DNA from: Ambrosia x helenae
Taxonomy: Eukaryota > Streptophyta > Magnoliopsida > Asterales > Asteraceae
Length of the DNA stretch: 64,000 bases
NCBI GenBank assembly: GCA_030844895.1
Contig: CM061226.1
Coordinates: forward strand, 101,270,687 to 101,334,686
Reading direction: 5' to 3'
Part shown: piece after piece, positions 45,428 to 56,599 of the stretch
How positions within the stretch are numbered: position 1 is the stretch's first letter
Layout of the letters: each line of letters starts with the position of its first letter
Position numbers and translations under genes: made by a program
The notes under the pieces: model-generated
What the model saw: the letters and a program-made list of their open reading frames with translations, nothing else
What the model was told of the DNA's origin: nothing
Databases searched by the model: none

Positions 45428-45487
<60 letters not shown>

Positions 45488-46330
45488 GTGAAAAAGAAAA
45501 GAAAAATAAAACAAACGTGGCAGCATAGGCCTAAGGCCCAATTGGAGAAGCAATGTATTATTGAGAAGGGATTAGATTTATCATAACTTGGAAACGACAA
45601 TTATATTTTAGGAGGGCTGTTGGTGGACAAGAAAGGAGGCGCAACCTTCTTGGCTGTGGAGGAGTGATCACACGAAGCAAGAAAAGAGAGGAAGAGGTGG
45701 CAATGGGCAAGATGCAAGGCTAAATTTTTGTAACTTCCTCTAGACGAACGGTTCGATTAGGTTTCATACTTTTTATGTTTATTTAAGTATTGGATTTTGT
45801 TTTTGCTTGTGATGACAAACATCTTAAACATTATTGATGCATTAGTTAAGCAAACAATTGATTTGCGTTTTGAGTCATTTCTTTACAACTTGTTCGGTTG
45901 ATGACAAAACTTAGTAGCGGGTTGGGTGACATAAAGAGGGTTGACTTGATGCTTACAATTGGGTAGTTAATAGGTTTTGATGACAAGAACTTGTGCTACC
46001 AGTTAATTAACTAATTTCCAGAACTATGTCTATGTAGTTCCCAATCTATAAACTGAAAACTGTGTGAAACCTAGAATCTGAAGTTTAGAGGGAGTTACTT
46101 CTTTATTATTATTATTTTCTTTTCAAATCAATTTAATTCAACTCTTCAAACACAACAACATTCTACTTTATAAAATATTATTTTTAATTAATTAGTTTAA
46201 TTAATAAAATTGCTATTAACACTAACCACATACTCCTCGTGGTTCGACAACCCTACTCCCTATACTGCCGTCCTTGTAGCTAAGGAGTTGTTTTTAAAAT
46301 AGTTTTTGATTAGCACTCGACACGCGATCA
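45257..46330 (+). repeat. 3' LTR of the zinc-knuckle element
   Basis: 1074 bp, over 99 percent like the 5' LTR by eye; its AAT microsatellite (45430-45485) is 56 bp, four units shorter. Confidence 0.95.
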
Positions 46331-46335
46331 CGGAC

Positions 46336-47766
46336 TCATTTTTTTCTGGTCGGCAGAGGCTGGAAGATCAAATTGGTGGGGGCCAGACTCAATTCATATA
46401 AAAATTACATACGAAAATCGCAAAATTCCACCACTATGCCAAAAAACGACAGGGACCGGGGCACTCCCGGACCTTCACTATGCTTCACCCCTGTACTCAG
46501 AACCAAATAATAGCCGACCCAATCAATAAACTAAATAAAAAAATGCCTTTTCTAATTTCCTACTGCTGCCCGTCAAATAGTAACTATACAGTATGAACTC
46601 GTTAGCTGTAAGACAATGGGGAGTGGGAGGCTTGGGTTGGGAGTATGAGTTGTCATGTGGCAAAAGTGGGTTCCATAACTTAAGCCCTTAAAATAGTGAG
46701 GAGTGGAGAGGTTTGTGTTTGATGCTTGAGTTGTCATGTGGCATTTTTTAAATGAATTAACTTTATAAATATAATTTACTACCAATATAAATAAAACAAC
46801 CACAGCCTACTACACTCTCAATGGGGGAAAATATGCTCGGAATAGTAATCGAATGAGGCTCTGGCGAGAGAGTAAGTCGGTTTCAGAAGGGCAGCTGCCA
46901 CCTCTCTTGCCACTACATCTTCTTGTATTATGATAAGCCCATGATTTTCGTTCCCCATTATTATTCAACAACCCTTCATCATCAACAACAATCAACCACA
47001 ACCATACCAAGGGAAAATTACCAAACTATACATGTATGTTCCCCTCTCTCACACACTTTCGCTATCTAGAAACACACACTCATCCCTCTTCATCTCTTTA
47101 AATCCCAACCACCAATCAAGTCCCTCCACATCACCACCCAACCCCCGCCCCATGCCCGTGGGATTCTCCAAGCCCTTGGGGCAACGCCACTATCACGTCA
47201 GTGGGGGCGGTGTTCTGGGCGGGAGTGACACTTTCACGCCGGTTTTCAAGCCCCACTCCCTACACTCTAATAGAAGAGAACATGTCATGGTTAATTACTT
47301 GCTCAGGTTCAGGCTATTGACTTAACACCATAATCTGGTCCAGGTTCGGGTAGGGTTTCGATTAAAAAAGTGCACCCCTAGTTTGGTATGGTATCAGTAC
47401 TTTGTAAATAATAGGAGTCGGTTTACTAAAATTGATTATCTATAGCTTTCGATACAAAAAACAATTAAAAATAAAATACATCATTATGAATACAACCATG
47501 TTTTCATAAACCCATTTTTACGACAAAATGATATTTAGTAAACACAAATGTAACATAAAAAAAAAAATCTAGTTTTCATCATCGCATTGTAGTCTAAATG
47601 GGTAATTGTATTACACCGAAGTTACGGATGTAAGCACATTTTGGTACCGGTTCTGAAAATTCCATAACAAATACATTACCGGGGTTTGGTTCTGGTAATG
47701 CAAATACACCAAAAAATGCCAACACCAACGTGTATCGAAACTGAATGCCAAAAGAATACACCTAAC
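46336..47766. other. Gene-free stretch
   Basis: No supportable coding region. 46350-46395 resembles 41360-41397 across the LTR insertion. 47140-47270 is GC-richer, but no frame looks real. Confidence 0.5.
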
Positions 47767-48190
47767 TGTAAGGGCGTTACCATACTAACCAAGAAGAGAG
47801 TGTGCCATGTGGCAACCCTTTGCATTGCGGTTTGGCTTTTAAGTGGTGATACACACTTGTAACGCCCCACAAGGGGAGCCTAAGACTGTGTGGGGTAAAA
47901 TAAAGCCACTAGGGGCTCCATTGCGCCGTTTTCAGCTCCACGTCATTAAGGGGCTTCATTTTTTTGCTTTCGATGGCGCCCAAGAAATGGAATGGTGCCC
48001 CATACACTATTTTCGGTTTTTATAAATTTAATTAAAGTGAGGCCCACCATACATGTCTATTAGCTCTCGTTATTGGGGTAACGAGCCTTCAATAATCCCC
48101 CCCCCCCCCCCCCGCACCCAAGAAATAGAGGGGGCGATATTGTTAAAAAAATGCTAAGGTGACACAATAACGCCCTTGCACCATATAGCC
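47767..48190. mobile_element. Probable Tourist-like MITE remnants with a poly-C run
   Basis: AAGGGCGTTACCATA near 47769 and the inverse-like CACAATAACGCCCTTGC near 48165 suggest termini; GTAACGCCCCACAAGG at 47860 and GGGGTAACGAG near 48075 suggest a second nested element. A C-run of about 16 lies at 48098-48113. Target duplications do not match cleanly. Confidence 0.45.
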
Positions 48191-49110
48191 TAATAGTTTT
48201 ATAACTAACAAAATATTAAATCCAACTAAACCAACAACCAAATTGTATAATTTCTTTTTTGAAAATATATTGTTTTATCGAAATAGTTTTGTTATTATAA
48301 ATGCTATATTATTAAAAAAAATCACTTACAAAGATGATTATTGAATTTCTTTGTGCTACTAGTCTAGTCTCGACCATTGATATTGTGCCACGTAAAAAAT
48401 AAGATAAAGTAGCCCAAAGTAACTAAATTACTGACAGCACTTTACGCTATTAGCCTAAAAAATTAATTAATAAAAAAAATTTGTTTTTTAAAAATTCATC
48501 AAAACATTTAAAATAAATAAAATCACACCCGTTGCTCACGAAACTCAACCAAAACATCATCCCAAAACTCATTGATATTGTTTGACATGTTTGCTTTGTT
48601 AACGTTTAGCCACGCAACCACCAACGCTCATAGTCACATAGTTTGCTAGAGGTGCCACGATCTTCGATCTGGGTGGCCGTACCAAATCGTGGTACGAACG
48701 TGTTCCGGGTTCGCTCCGGATCATGATTCGGTACATGAAATTGGCGTTCCTGGTTTGCAACTTTTATTTGGTGAAACCCAATTCGCAAAGCATCCGATGC
48801 ATGTTGAAAACATGAAATCTAAGGTTTATGCTTAAGGATGGAGATGAAGATGAAGAAATTGAAGCTTACTTGTGAAGATGATAAAGAACAACAATGAAGT
48901 TTGAAGCAGAAAAATGGAGATTAAGGCAGGACTTGGAAATGAAGATGATGACGGCTGGTTTTTCTATGTTTGTTTAACCTATTATTACCCTTTTATTAAG
49001 TTTCACACTTACACCCTCAATGTTTTTGCTTTTTTCAATTTTAACCTAAAACTTTTTTATTTGTTTTTTTCCTTATTTCATTAAGAGATGTGCTTATTTA
49101 ATATATTTTT
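48190..49110. other. Unassigned, with a coding-like block on the minus strand
   Basis: On the minus strand around 48788-48606 the reading VPNHDPERTRNTFVPRFG to SKLCDYERW is open, and a separate short open stretch MSNNINEFWDDVLVEF lies near 48585-48530. A similar block in opposite orientation lies at 50283-50420. I do not recognise the protein; it may be a decayed transposon ORF. Confidence 0.35.
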
Positions 49111-50246
49111 GGGGAAATGGAATTAAATAATCCCAACTTTGAGGGGTTGGAAGGGAATAATCCTAACTTGAAACTTATAAGATAACAGTCCCAACTTGTC
49201 AATGTTTTTATTTTGTTGGTCCCAAACTAACCGGGGTTAGTTTTTAACAGACCCAGTTAGTTTTCTGGCTAAAAATGTAATTTTTAAAAGATCAAGGACC
49301 ATTTCTGCCATTAATCAAACTTTTAAACAGGCCCATCTTCCCCCGACCACCCTCGTTCTCCGGTGACCACCCTTCTTCCCCGGGGACCACTTCCGGCGAG
49401 CTCTTCTTCTCCGGCGAGCTCTTCCCCCCCGGCGACCACCTCCAGTGACCACTCTCCTTCTCCGGCGACCACTTCCTGCAAGCTCTTCTTCTCCGGCGAC
49501 CAAACGACACCAACAACCTACCACCTTCACTCCTCCAGTCTCGACCACCTCTCCGACAAACCATAAACCCACACCAACAACCTACCACCTTCACTCCTCT
49601 GGTCCCGACCAACTCTCCGACAAACCATAAACCCACACCCGACAACCCTCTGTTCCGATAACAACCATCAATAGTCGAACACCCACCTCATCTGTCAATA
49701 CACTTTCGATGACCACTCCAACTCCGATAACCAGCACCAATCGCCTCCTCCAGCGAGTACAAACAACCCACAACCTATTCATAGTACCTATATCTCATAC
49801 CCTGTTCAGTTATCAGACCCAAACCTGATCCAGTCACCATCCCTATTAATATTAACGAGAGTTAAGACTCGGTTAACCCGACACCACGCTAACTCGGTTC
49901 TTATAAACATCCTGGGTTCGAACTCGTTAACACTCGAACTGTTCAACAGTCGAAGACGAAGACGAGAGGTTACGTTAATACTTTGGGTGGTCGCCGGAGA
50001 AGGAGGGTGGTCGCCGGAGATGGGTTTGTTTAAAAAGTTTGATTAATGGCAGAAATGGTCCTTGGTCTTTTAAAATTTACATTTTTTACCAGAAAACTAA
50101 CTGGGTCTGTTAAAAACTAACCCCGGTTAGTTTGGGACCAACAAAATAAAAACATTGACAAGTTGGGACTGTTATCTTACAAGTTTCAAGTTAGGATTAT
50201 TCCCTTCCAACCCCCCAAAGTTTGGATTATTTAATTCCATTTCCCC
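49111..50246. mobile_element. Foldback element, copy C (largest loop)
   Basis: Left end GGGGAAATGGAATTAAATAA with exact inverse at the right; perfect 9-bp duplication tatattttt at 49102-49110 and 50247-50255. The arms (about 49111-49385 and 49985-50246) are highly similar. The loop of about 600 bp is unusually C-rich and repeats TCTCCGGCGACCAC and CAACCTACCACCTTCACTCC. Open frames through it (for example 49292-49645 minus) are repeat translations, though captured gene sequence is possible. Confidence 0.9.
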
Positions 50247-50255
50247 TATATTTTT

Positions 50256-51558
50256 TATGTTGTAAATGGAGGTTATTTATAGTTTATATGTACATTGTAC
50301 CGAAGCGATCCGAAATGAACCTACCCCCGCTCGTACCAAATTTTGGAGACCTAGCGAATCTCGTTCCCGTTCCACGATCCGCACCGGATCGTACCGCGAA
50401 CTATGTGATTATGGATAGAACCTCGTCGTCGGACCAGTCAACCGTTGAAGACATGATGCCAAGAGTAATTTTCTATAAATTTTGGAAGTAGATATGTGAT
50501 GGATGGTAAAAAAAATGTGGTGAATTTATATGACAAAATGACCGTTGGCCTCATTTGAAGGTTTTTTTGACCGTTTGTAATTGTCAAAAAGTAAATGTTT
50601 GACTTGGTTACACCTAGCCGAAATTTAATAATATGAACCCTAGCTGAGAGGATGACGACAGTGTAGCTGTTCGGCTACGGTAGCCGAACCACCCTAGCCA
50701 GTCAGCACCCCGTCCCCCTTACAAGTTTACTTTTAATTTTATTAAACCCTATGCATTATAAATTAATTTAAATGATGTTGTGATTATTATTATCATTAAT
50801 TCAAAGCACTTGAAGAAGTCTCGACATAGTTATTCTTTTCTATGTACTATAAGCGAATTAACACGCAGTAAGATGTGTGTTTAGTTTAACGGTTTCATGT
50901 ATTTGTTAGAACCATTTAATTAATTAATGACGTTCATGTTTTGTTTTTCTTATATGAAAGTATGTATGTTATCCACATTCCTTCACATTATAGTTTTTTT
51001 AACGATTTTACGCCCCGCAACAACGCGGGGTCTTTATATTAGTTTTCTATAAATGACTTATTAATTAGTTATCGCTTACTACGTGTTCTCTATTTATAAA
51101 ATAAAAAAAAAGTAGTTTAATATTTTATTTGATTCAGAATATAATTAGATTTATTAATTAAAATTAACTTGAATCTACTCGCACTCACATTATAAATTAA
51201 TTGACTTAATTGAGGTTTTTACCTATTCTTATTAACTTAAGTCTTTACCAAAAAAAAAAAAAGGTAATACCAAAACGTAAGTTATGAATTCAGTTTTATC
51301 ACAAAACCCAACCAAACTATCGGCACACCTAATTAGGACCTTGTAGAACTTCAATTCAACTACCGGCAGTCCCTTCGTTCTACAGCCCTTGTTTTGTCCT
51401 GCATGATTAACTTACGAAAATGACATTTTATATCTAATACACATAAAATATATAAATCCGGAGACCTTTGTTACAATCTTATCAATAGCATTTCATCGTT
51501 ATATGATTTGACTATTATAAAAACCGTGCATATGGTTAATCTATATTTGTTTACTTAT
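50256..51558. other. Unassigned, with a Helitron-like hairpin end
   Basis: 50283-50420 resembles the inverse of 48625-48740. At 51013-51030 the hairpin CCCCGC/GCGGGG is followed by TCTTTATATTAGT, similar to a Helitron 3' end but with TTAG in place of CTRR. No gene seen in the remainder. Confidence 0.4.
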
Positions 51559-51561
51559 TGG

Positions 51562-53069
51562 CACTACTAGAAAACTGCCAATTTCTGACTAGAATTTCCG
51601 ACAAAAAAAAAATTGGTTGGTATTTCCGACCAACTACCGACAAAAACAAAGCGCTGCTTTTAGGGATAGCTTTCCGACCAGTTACCGACAAAAAAAAAAT
51701 ACAAAAAAAAGTTTTGGTCGGAAAATGGTAGGAAAAGATAAATAAATAAAATATCAAAAGCATTTGTCGGAAAGCATAAAAGTCATTTTTGTTTATTTTT
51801 TATCATTTCCTACCTTTTTAGGACAAAAGAAAAAAAAACAAAAACACAATTTTGGTCGGTAATTACCGACCATTTTCCGACCAAAAGCTTTATTTTATTG
51901 GTATTCAATTATATAAATGTGTATTTGTATGTACATGCATATGTGAATGTATTTGTTAATGAGTATATATATGTTATGTACATGTGTATATGTCGTAATG
52001 CATCAAAAAATAAACACACATATATATATACACACATACACGGAGTTATGGAATAACAAAAGTTTGCTTTAAGTAATGAGTTCTAACTATGTACACACAC
52101 TGATGTATGTGTATAATACGTATAATTTGGTAAAATAAAAAAATATTCAATGTATGATTAAGGGGTACAAAAATGGAATGAAAAAACGATGTTTAAAGCT
52201 CGAAAAATAAAAAAAATGATATCACTTGTCGGTAAATCGTCAGTAATTACCGACCAATTTCCGACAAAACTCAACATTCAGTCATCTAATGAAAATGTCA
52301 AGTGAAAATGTTGCAAAAGCGAGTTGAAGAGACTCAACAAGTGAGAGATGAAACAAAAGAAGAGATGCAGCAAGAAATGGCCAAGCTACTGAAACAACTT
52401 GGTAATCCTGCAATAACGTAGTCTAGTGTGTGTTTAAACTTGTAGTTTGATAACCGTGTCTTATTTTGTGGTGAACTTGTAATTTGATAACGGTATGTAT
52501 TTGTAGTTCAACTTGTGAATGGAATATGATAGTTCTATCTTTATTTGTAGATTACTATCTTAAATAGGAATTTATAATTTTTTCTGCATTTTAAGCGTAT
52601 AAAATAGGATTTTTTTTATTTAAAAAAAAACATCTTGGTCGGAAAACGGTAGGTAAAAATATAAATGAATATTAGCACTTTTGGTCGGTAATATGTAGGA
52701 AAATTTGACAATTTTTTTCTCAGAAGATGGTCGTAAAAAGTAATTCAAAATTAGATAAAACCAAGTCGGAATTTTGTCGAAAACATTTGCACACTTTTTT
52801 TTGTTGGAAATCGGTCGGAAAGCTCATCAAAAAATGGTCGAAAGGGCAATAAAAATATAGTTACAAACTAGTCGGAATCTTGTCGGAAAAAGTGACACAC
52901 TTTGTTTGTCGGAAATGGGTTGGAAAAGTAATCGGAAACTTGTCGGAAAATTTTAGCGACTAGATATTTGCGACAACAGACTTTTTGTCGGAAACTGGTC
53001 GGAAACACCCTTTTCCTACCATTTTCCAACTAAAAACTTGGTTGGAAACGGGTCTGTTTTCTAGTAGTG
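51562..53069. mobile_element. CACTA (En/Spm) mini-element
   Basis: 1508 bp, CACTACTAGAAAAC to GTTTTCTAGTAGTG, flanked by tgg on both sides (51559-51561 and 53070-53072): the CACTA terminus and 3-bp duplication. Both subterminal regions hold many TTTCCGAC/GTCGGAAA copies, expected binding sites for the transposase. Only a fragment of a coding region remains at 52308-52421. Confidence 0.93.
52308..52421 (+). pseudogene. C-terminal fragment of a CACTA-encoded protein
   Basis: 37 residues, MLQKRVEETQQVRDETKEEM then QQEMAKLLKQLGNPAIT. A heptad-like, charged helix ending in a stop, resembling the coiled-coil tails of plant En/Spm accessory proteins. Everything upstream has been deleted, so it is a remnant from the parent element. 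Confidence 0.6.
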
Positions 53070-53072
53070 TGG

Positions 53073-53729
53073 TAGAGGCATACCTTAGAAACTTGAGACG
53101 AAATACCGAAAAGCATTTTGATGTTATTAGCTAAGTGTTATATACTTATATTACATTTTTTAGGAGATGTTTTCTGGGAATGGTAGATTAATAGTTGTGA
53201 AGCAAGATATATGGGATTATAATTAATGGCCTTTTCAAACATCACTGTCGTGTATACTACTATTATGCAAATAAGATACAACGTTATTAAATCTGCGGTT
53301 TGATAGGAAAAAAGTATACAGGGACGTCTTATATATTAAAGGCGCTTGAAATGGTAGCTTACTCCACATTTTACAAGAATTCACTCATTAAATGCTACTA
53401 AATCACATTATTTTTTCACTATTAAAGCAATAGGGTACGTGGTCACTGTCGTAGTCATCATCACTACCCTCTACGTGGACTGTGACCATTGTGAGGATCT
53501 TCACATCACTCACGCATAATGAGGGTGAGGGCGGTGCTCCCGTGAGGTCACTATCCTCAAAACCCGGATACCACACCATATGACCTAATAACAACTTAAC
53601 TCATTATTTTTTCACTATTAACAACTAACTTCACTTTTGCTATTCACATACGTACATGATGCAGCAAAAAATTACATACGTATATTTAAAAAGTTTTTTT
53701 TAAAGGATAAATACGGGGAGCACTCAATT
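53073..53729. other. Spacer, nothing recognised
   Basis: No gene, RNA or clear repeat is supportable here. Confidence 0.5.
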
Positions 53730-54290
53730 CATTGTAAAGAGCTCCCTAGTTTCAAATATCGGCAGGTGAGGGACTTTTTGTGAGACATCCTGAGAAGAGC
53801 TGAGATTTCTGCAAAAAAGGAGGTCCCTGTAAATTTTCTCACAAATTCTGCGGAAGGGAGATCCACCCTGCGACCAACGGACCTGCTTGTCTTTGGTTGG
53901 GAGAGGGGGAAACAATGTGTGTACCTCACAAGGGTATCTCCTTTGGTTGGGTTAAGGGAAACAGGGTTTGTAGCTGGCAAGCATTGAGAAAGGCAGAATC
54001 GAAGAAAGTAGAGAAGCATGCTAAAGCTTGTGCAGAGAACCTACATGTCTTTATCCCCTTGGCCTTTGATACCTTTGGCTCCCTAGCACTAGAAGCTATT
54101 CGTTTCTTGACCAGGTCCAACGGGTCGTCCACAGCATTAGTTCATCTCCAGGGGGCAAAGATTTGTCTTTAATAGACTAGGGTTCGCAATTCAAAAAAGG
54201 GTGGCAGCGCAGCTTGTTACCTGTCTACCTTCTATTATGATGTAACTTTCATATTTCTTTTTAATAAAAGTTCAATTCGATTAAAAAAAG
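53730..54290 (+). pseudogene. Retroelement-derived ORF 3' fragment
   Basis: Reading in shifting frames gives a recognisable order: TLRPTDLLVFGWERGKQC, VYLTRVSPLVG, then KKVEKHAKACAENLHVFIPL, AFDTFGSLALEAIRFL and finally GFAIQK, AAQLVTCLPSIMM to a stop near 54245. This matches my recollection of a widespread plant retroelement-associated 3' coding block, often annotated as reverse-transcriptase-related. Stops and frame changes occur near 53985 and 54115. It is followed by TTTTTAATAAAAGTTC and a short A-run at 54283-54289, consistent with a 5'-truncated retroposon. No target duplication was resolved. Confidence 0.6.
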
Positions 54291-54395
54291 TATTAGATTT
54301 AAGCATACAAAAGTTGTCACATTAACCAAAAAATATATATAGTCACGACAATACTAAATAATAACAACAAAACTAGAATAATAATGTTAATTTTA

Positions 54396-54933
54396 GGAGT
54401 AATGGATTTAAATAATCTCAACTATTAACAATTGGTCAATAACAGTTTCAATTACGAAAATAACCACTAGCGGTCCCAACTTTCAGACATTTTGCTCTCA
54501 ATGGACCCCCCCCCCCCGGTTAACTCACACTAACGTCGTTAGCTGAAACTCACAATTATAGGCGATTTTTCACCGGGTTTGAAAGAGGGAATCGAAACGA
54601 TGATATTGGTATGTTCAATTGCATAAATGAGCATGGTTCGATGATTTAATCGTCGGTTTCGGTCATCCCATCCAAGGAGAACATCAGCCTACAACCGACA
54701 AACCATGTTTATTTCTACAATTGAACATACCAATATCATCGTCTCGATTCCCTTTTCAAATCCCGTGAATAGTTGTCTAGAATTGTGAGTTTCAGCTAAC
54801 GGCGTTAGTATGAGTTAACGGGGGGTCCATTGAGAGCAAAATATCTGAAAGTTGGGACCGCTAGTGGTATTTCGTAGTTGGGACTATTATTGGCCAATAG
54901 TCAATAGTTATGATTATTTAAATCCATTACTCC
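54396..54933. mobile_element. Foldback element, copy D
   Basis: 538 bp, GGAGTAATGGATTTAAATAA with its inverse at the right end; perfect 9-bp duplication ttaatttta at 54387-54395 and 54934-54942. The arms share GCGGTCCCAACTTTCAGACA, TTTTGCTCTCAATGGACC and CGTTAGCTGAAA with copy B. The centre pairs GATGATATTGGTATGTTCAA with its inverse, so the palindrome is almost complete. A run of nine C lies near 54510. Confidence 0.92.
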
Positions 54934-54966
54934 TTAATTTTAAAGTCAAATAAGAAAGAAAGCATC

Positions 54967-54967
<1 letters not shown>

Positions 54968-55009
<42 letters not shown>
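54968..55009. repeat. (AAT)n microsatellite
   Basis: About 14 perfect AAT units. Confidence 0.93.
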
Positions 55010-55375
55010 GATGATATTATTATATATAACAATTCACATCGACAAGCGAACGTCGTTTTCGTCGCTACAATAGTACGCTTCTACAATACCCTCCAAGTTG
55101 CACGTAACTACAGAAATGCCATGGACAGAATCTTTTAGTTAATAATAAATACCCTCTAAATTGCATGTATTTACAGATTTGCCATTGAAAGAATCTGTTA
55201 ATTAATAAGTAACCTTCAACCTCCCAGTTGCATGTATTTACAAAAGTGCCACCGCAAGAATCTTTTAACTAATAATTAACCTTCAATTTGCAGGTATTTA
55301 CAAAACTGCAACCGACGGCGTTTGTGTGATGGCGGGGTAACGCCACCGCCGCGAAGCGGCGTGGATTTTACTAGT
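55010..55375 (+). mobile_element. Helitron-type 3' end and associated degenerate repeats
   Basis: The right end has a strong hairpin (about 55343-55364, GCCGC-GAA-GCGGC core) followed by ATTTTA and CTAG then T at 55371-55375, the Helitron 3' pattern. Upstream, four degenerate copies of a 50-60 bp unit (CTTCAAYYT-GCAYGTATTTACARA-TGCCA) run from about 55085 to 55310. The 5' end is not identified; start given is the edge of the microsatellite. Confidence 0.6.
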
Positions 55376-55423
55376 TAATAATAAAATAGTAATTATCCTA
55401 ACTATTAATTTTCAAACCTCTTA

Positions 55424-55867
55424 TCCTAACTATTAATTTTCAAACCTCATGAATAGTAATTATTATTATAATATATCACATAACACGAAAACACATTCTA
55501 AAATATCATGGGATGGGTCGAACCCACAACCTTCATAGTAATAGAGGTTTGGTACCCGTAATATAAAGATATCAAAACAGATTCATATCAGAAATAAATT
55601 TTACAATGATTTTAAAAAACTTTCAGTTTGAGTACAACTACGAAATCCTAACTATGAATTTTCAAACCTCATGAATAGTAATCATTATTATAATATATCA
55701 CATAACACGAAAAACACATTCTAATATATCATGGGATGGGTCGAACCCACAACCTTCATAGTAATAGAGGTTTGATACCCGTAGTATAAAGATATCAGAA
55801 CAGATTCATATCGAAAATAAATTTTATAATGATTTTAAAGAACTTTCAGTTTGAGCACAACTACGAA
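55424..55867. repeat. 222-bp tandem duplication with a box B-like segment
   Basis: Two copies (about 55424-55645 and 55646-55867) differ at few positions. Each contains GGGATGGGTCGAACCCACAA, whose minus strand is a box B-like GGGTTCGACCC, so the unit probably includes a tRNA-derived fragment. A 27-bp duplication (TATCCTAACTATTAATTTTC) precedes the first copy. Confidence 0.85.
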
Positions 55868-56599
55868 TTTATAAATTTTCACTTTTGTTGGCAAAAACAA
55901 TCTTACGTAATACCATAGATTTACACATAATTTCCTTCCGATTTCACTCATAAAAATAAGTAAAAATAAACACACACGACACTAAATACTTATGACTTAT
56001 GAGTGTAATATTTTGAGTGGGAGACTTTAAGAATTGAAACTTATGATGTGAAAACAAGAAGGTTGGCAAACTATAAGTAAACTAAAGTAAACTATTGGAA
56101 GACTTCAAAAGTGGGGAGATGCTTTGATGATTGCATTTATGGAATGTCAAGTAAAGAATATTAATTCAGCTTTTACCTGCCCCTCCCCATGTGTAGCTTC
56201 CATTGAATTGGGAGGACGGGGCGCTTATCGTTTTCTAAACGGGTGGCTCACAGTAACCCAATTACCAACACGGCAATAGTGTCGTCGGTGATGCTAGTAG
56301 TGAGTCCGCGACGGTAACCCATGAGTTACTACACGGTTTGGAAACCGTTTTATTTTATTATTATTTTAATTTATTTTAATGTTTTCAATTAGTAAACCAC
56401 ATAAATTAAACACGTGATTAAAAAAACATAAACATTGTTAAAAGTGGTGATACAATTTAACACTTAATGGTTCATGGTTATGTGTTGTTATTGTTCTTTA
56501 TAATATTTTGGCTATAATATTTTGCATAAAAGTTGTTTTGCAGGTATTAGGCTTGATAATGTTGATGGTGTTGATTGTTGCTGATCCAGGTTGGTGTTT
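55868..56599. other. Spacer, nothing recognised
   Basis: AT-rich; a GC-richer block at 56165-56330 has no convincing frame. Confidence 0.5.

Larger units (their letters stand above)
41398..46330 (+). mobile_element. Non-autonomous LTR retrotransposon with a zinc-knuckle ORF
   Basis: 4.93 kb with 1086-bp and 1074-bp LTRs (TGATGTGTTGG to GCGATCA), the exact Athila-type primer site at 42487-42504 and polypurine tract AAGTGTGGGGGTG just before the 3' LTR. Flanks are cagac (41393-41397) and cggac (46331-46335), a 5-bp duplication with one mismatch. The internal 2.8 kb has one credible ORF (42661-43557) and no protease, RT or integrase. The LTRs differ by about seven substitutions by eye plus a 12-bp microsatellite difference, so it moved recently, presumably using Athila-type proteins. 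Confidence 0.92.

Noticed and set aside
53897..54172. A 91-residue independent gene
   Set aside because: The reading matches part of a retroelement-associated coding block that continues in other frames; it is a fragment of a pseudogene.
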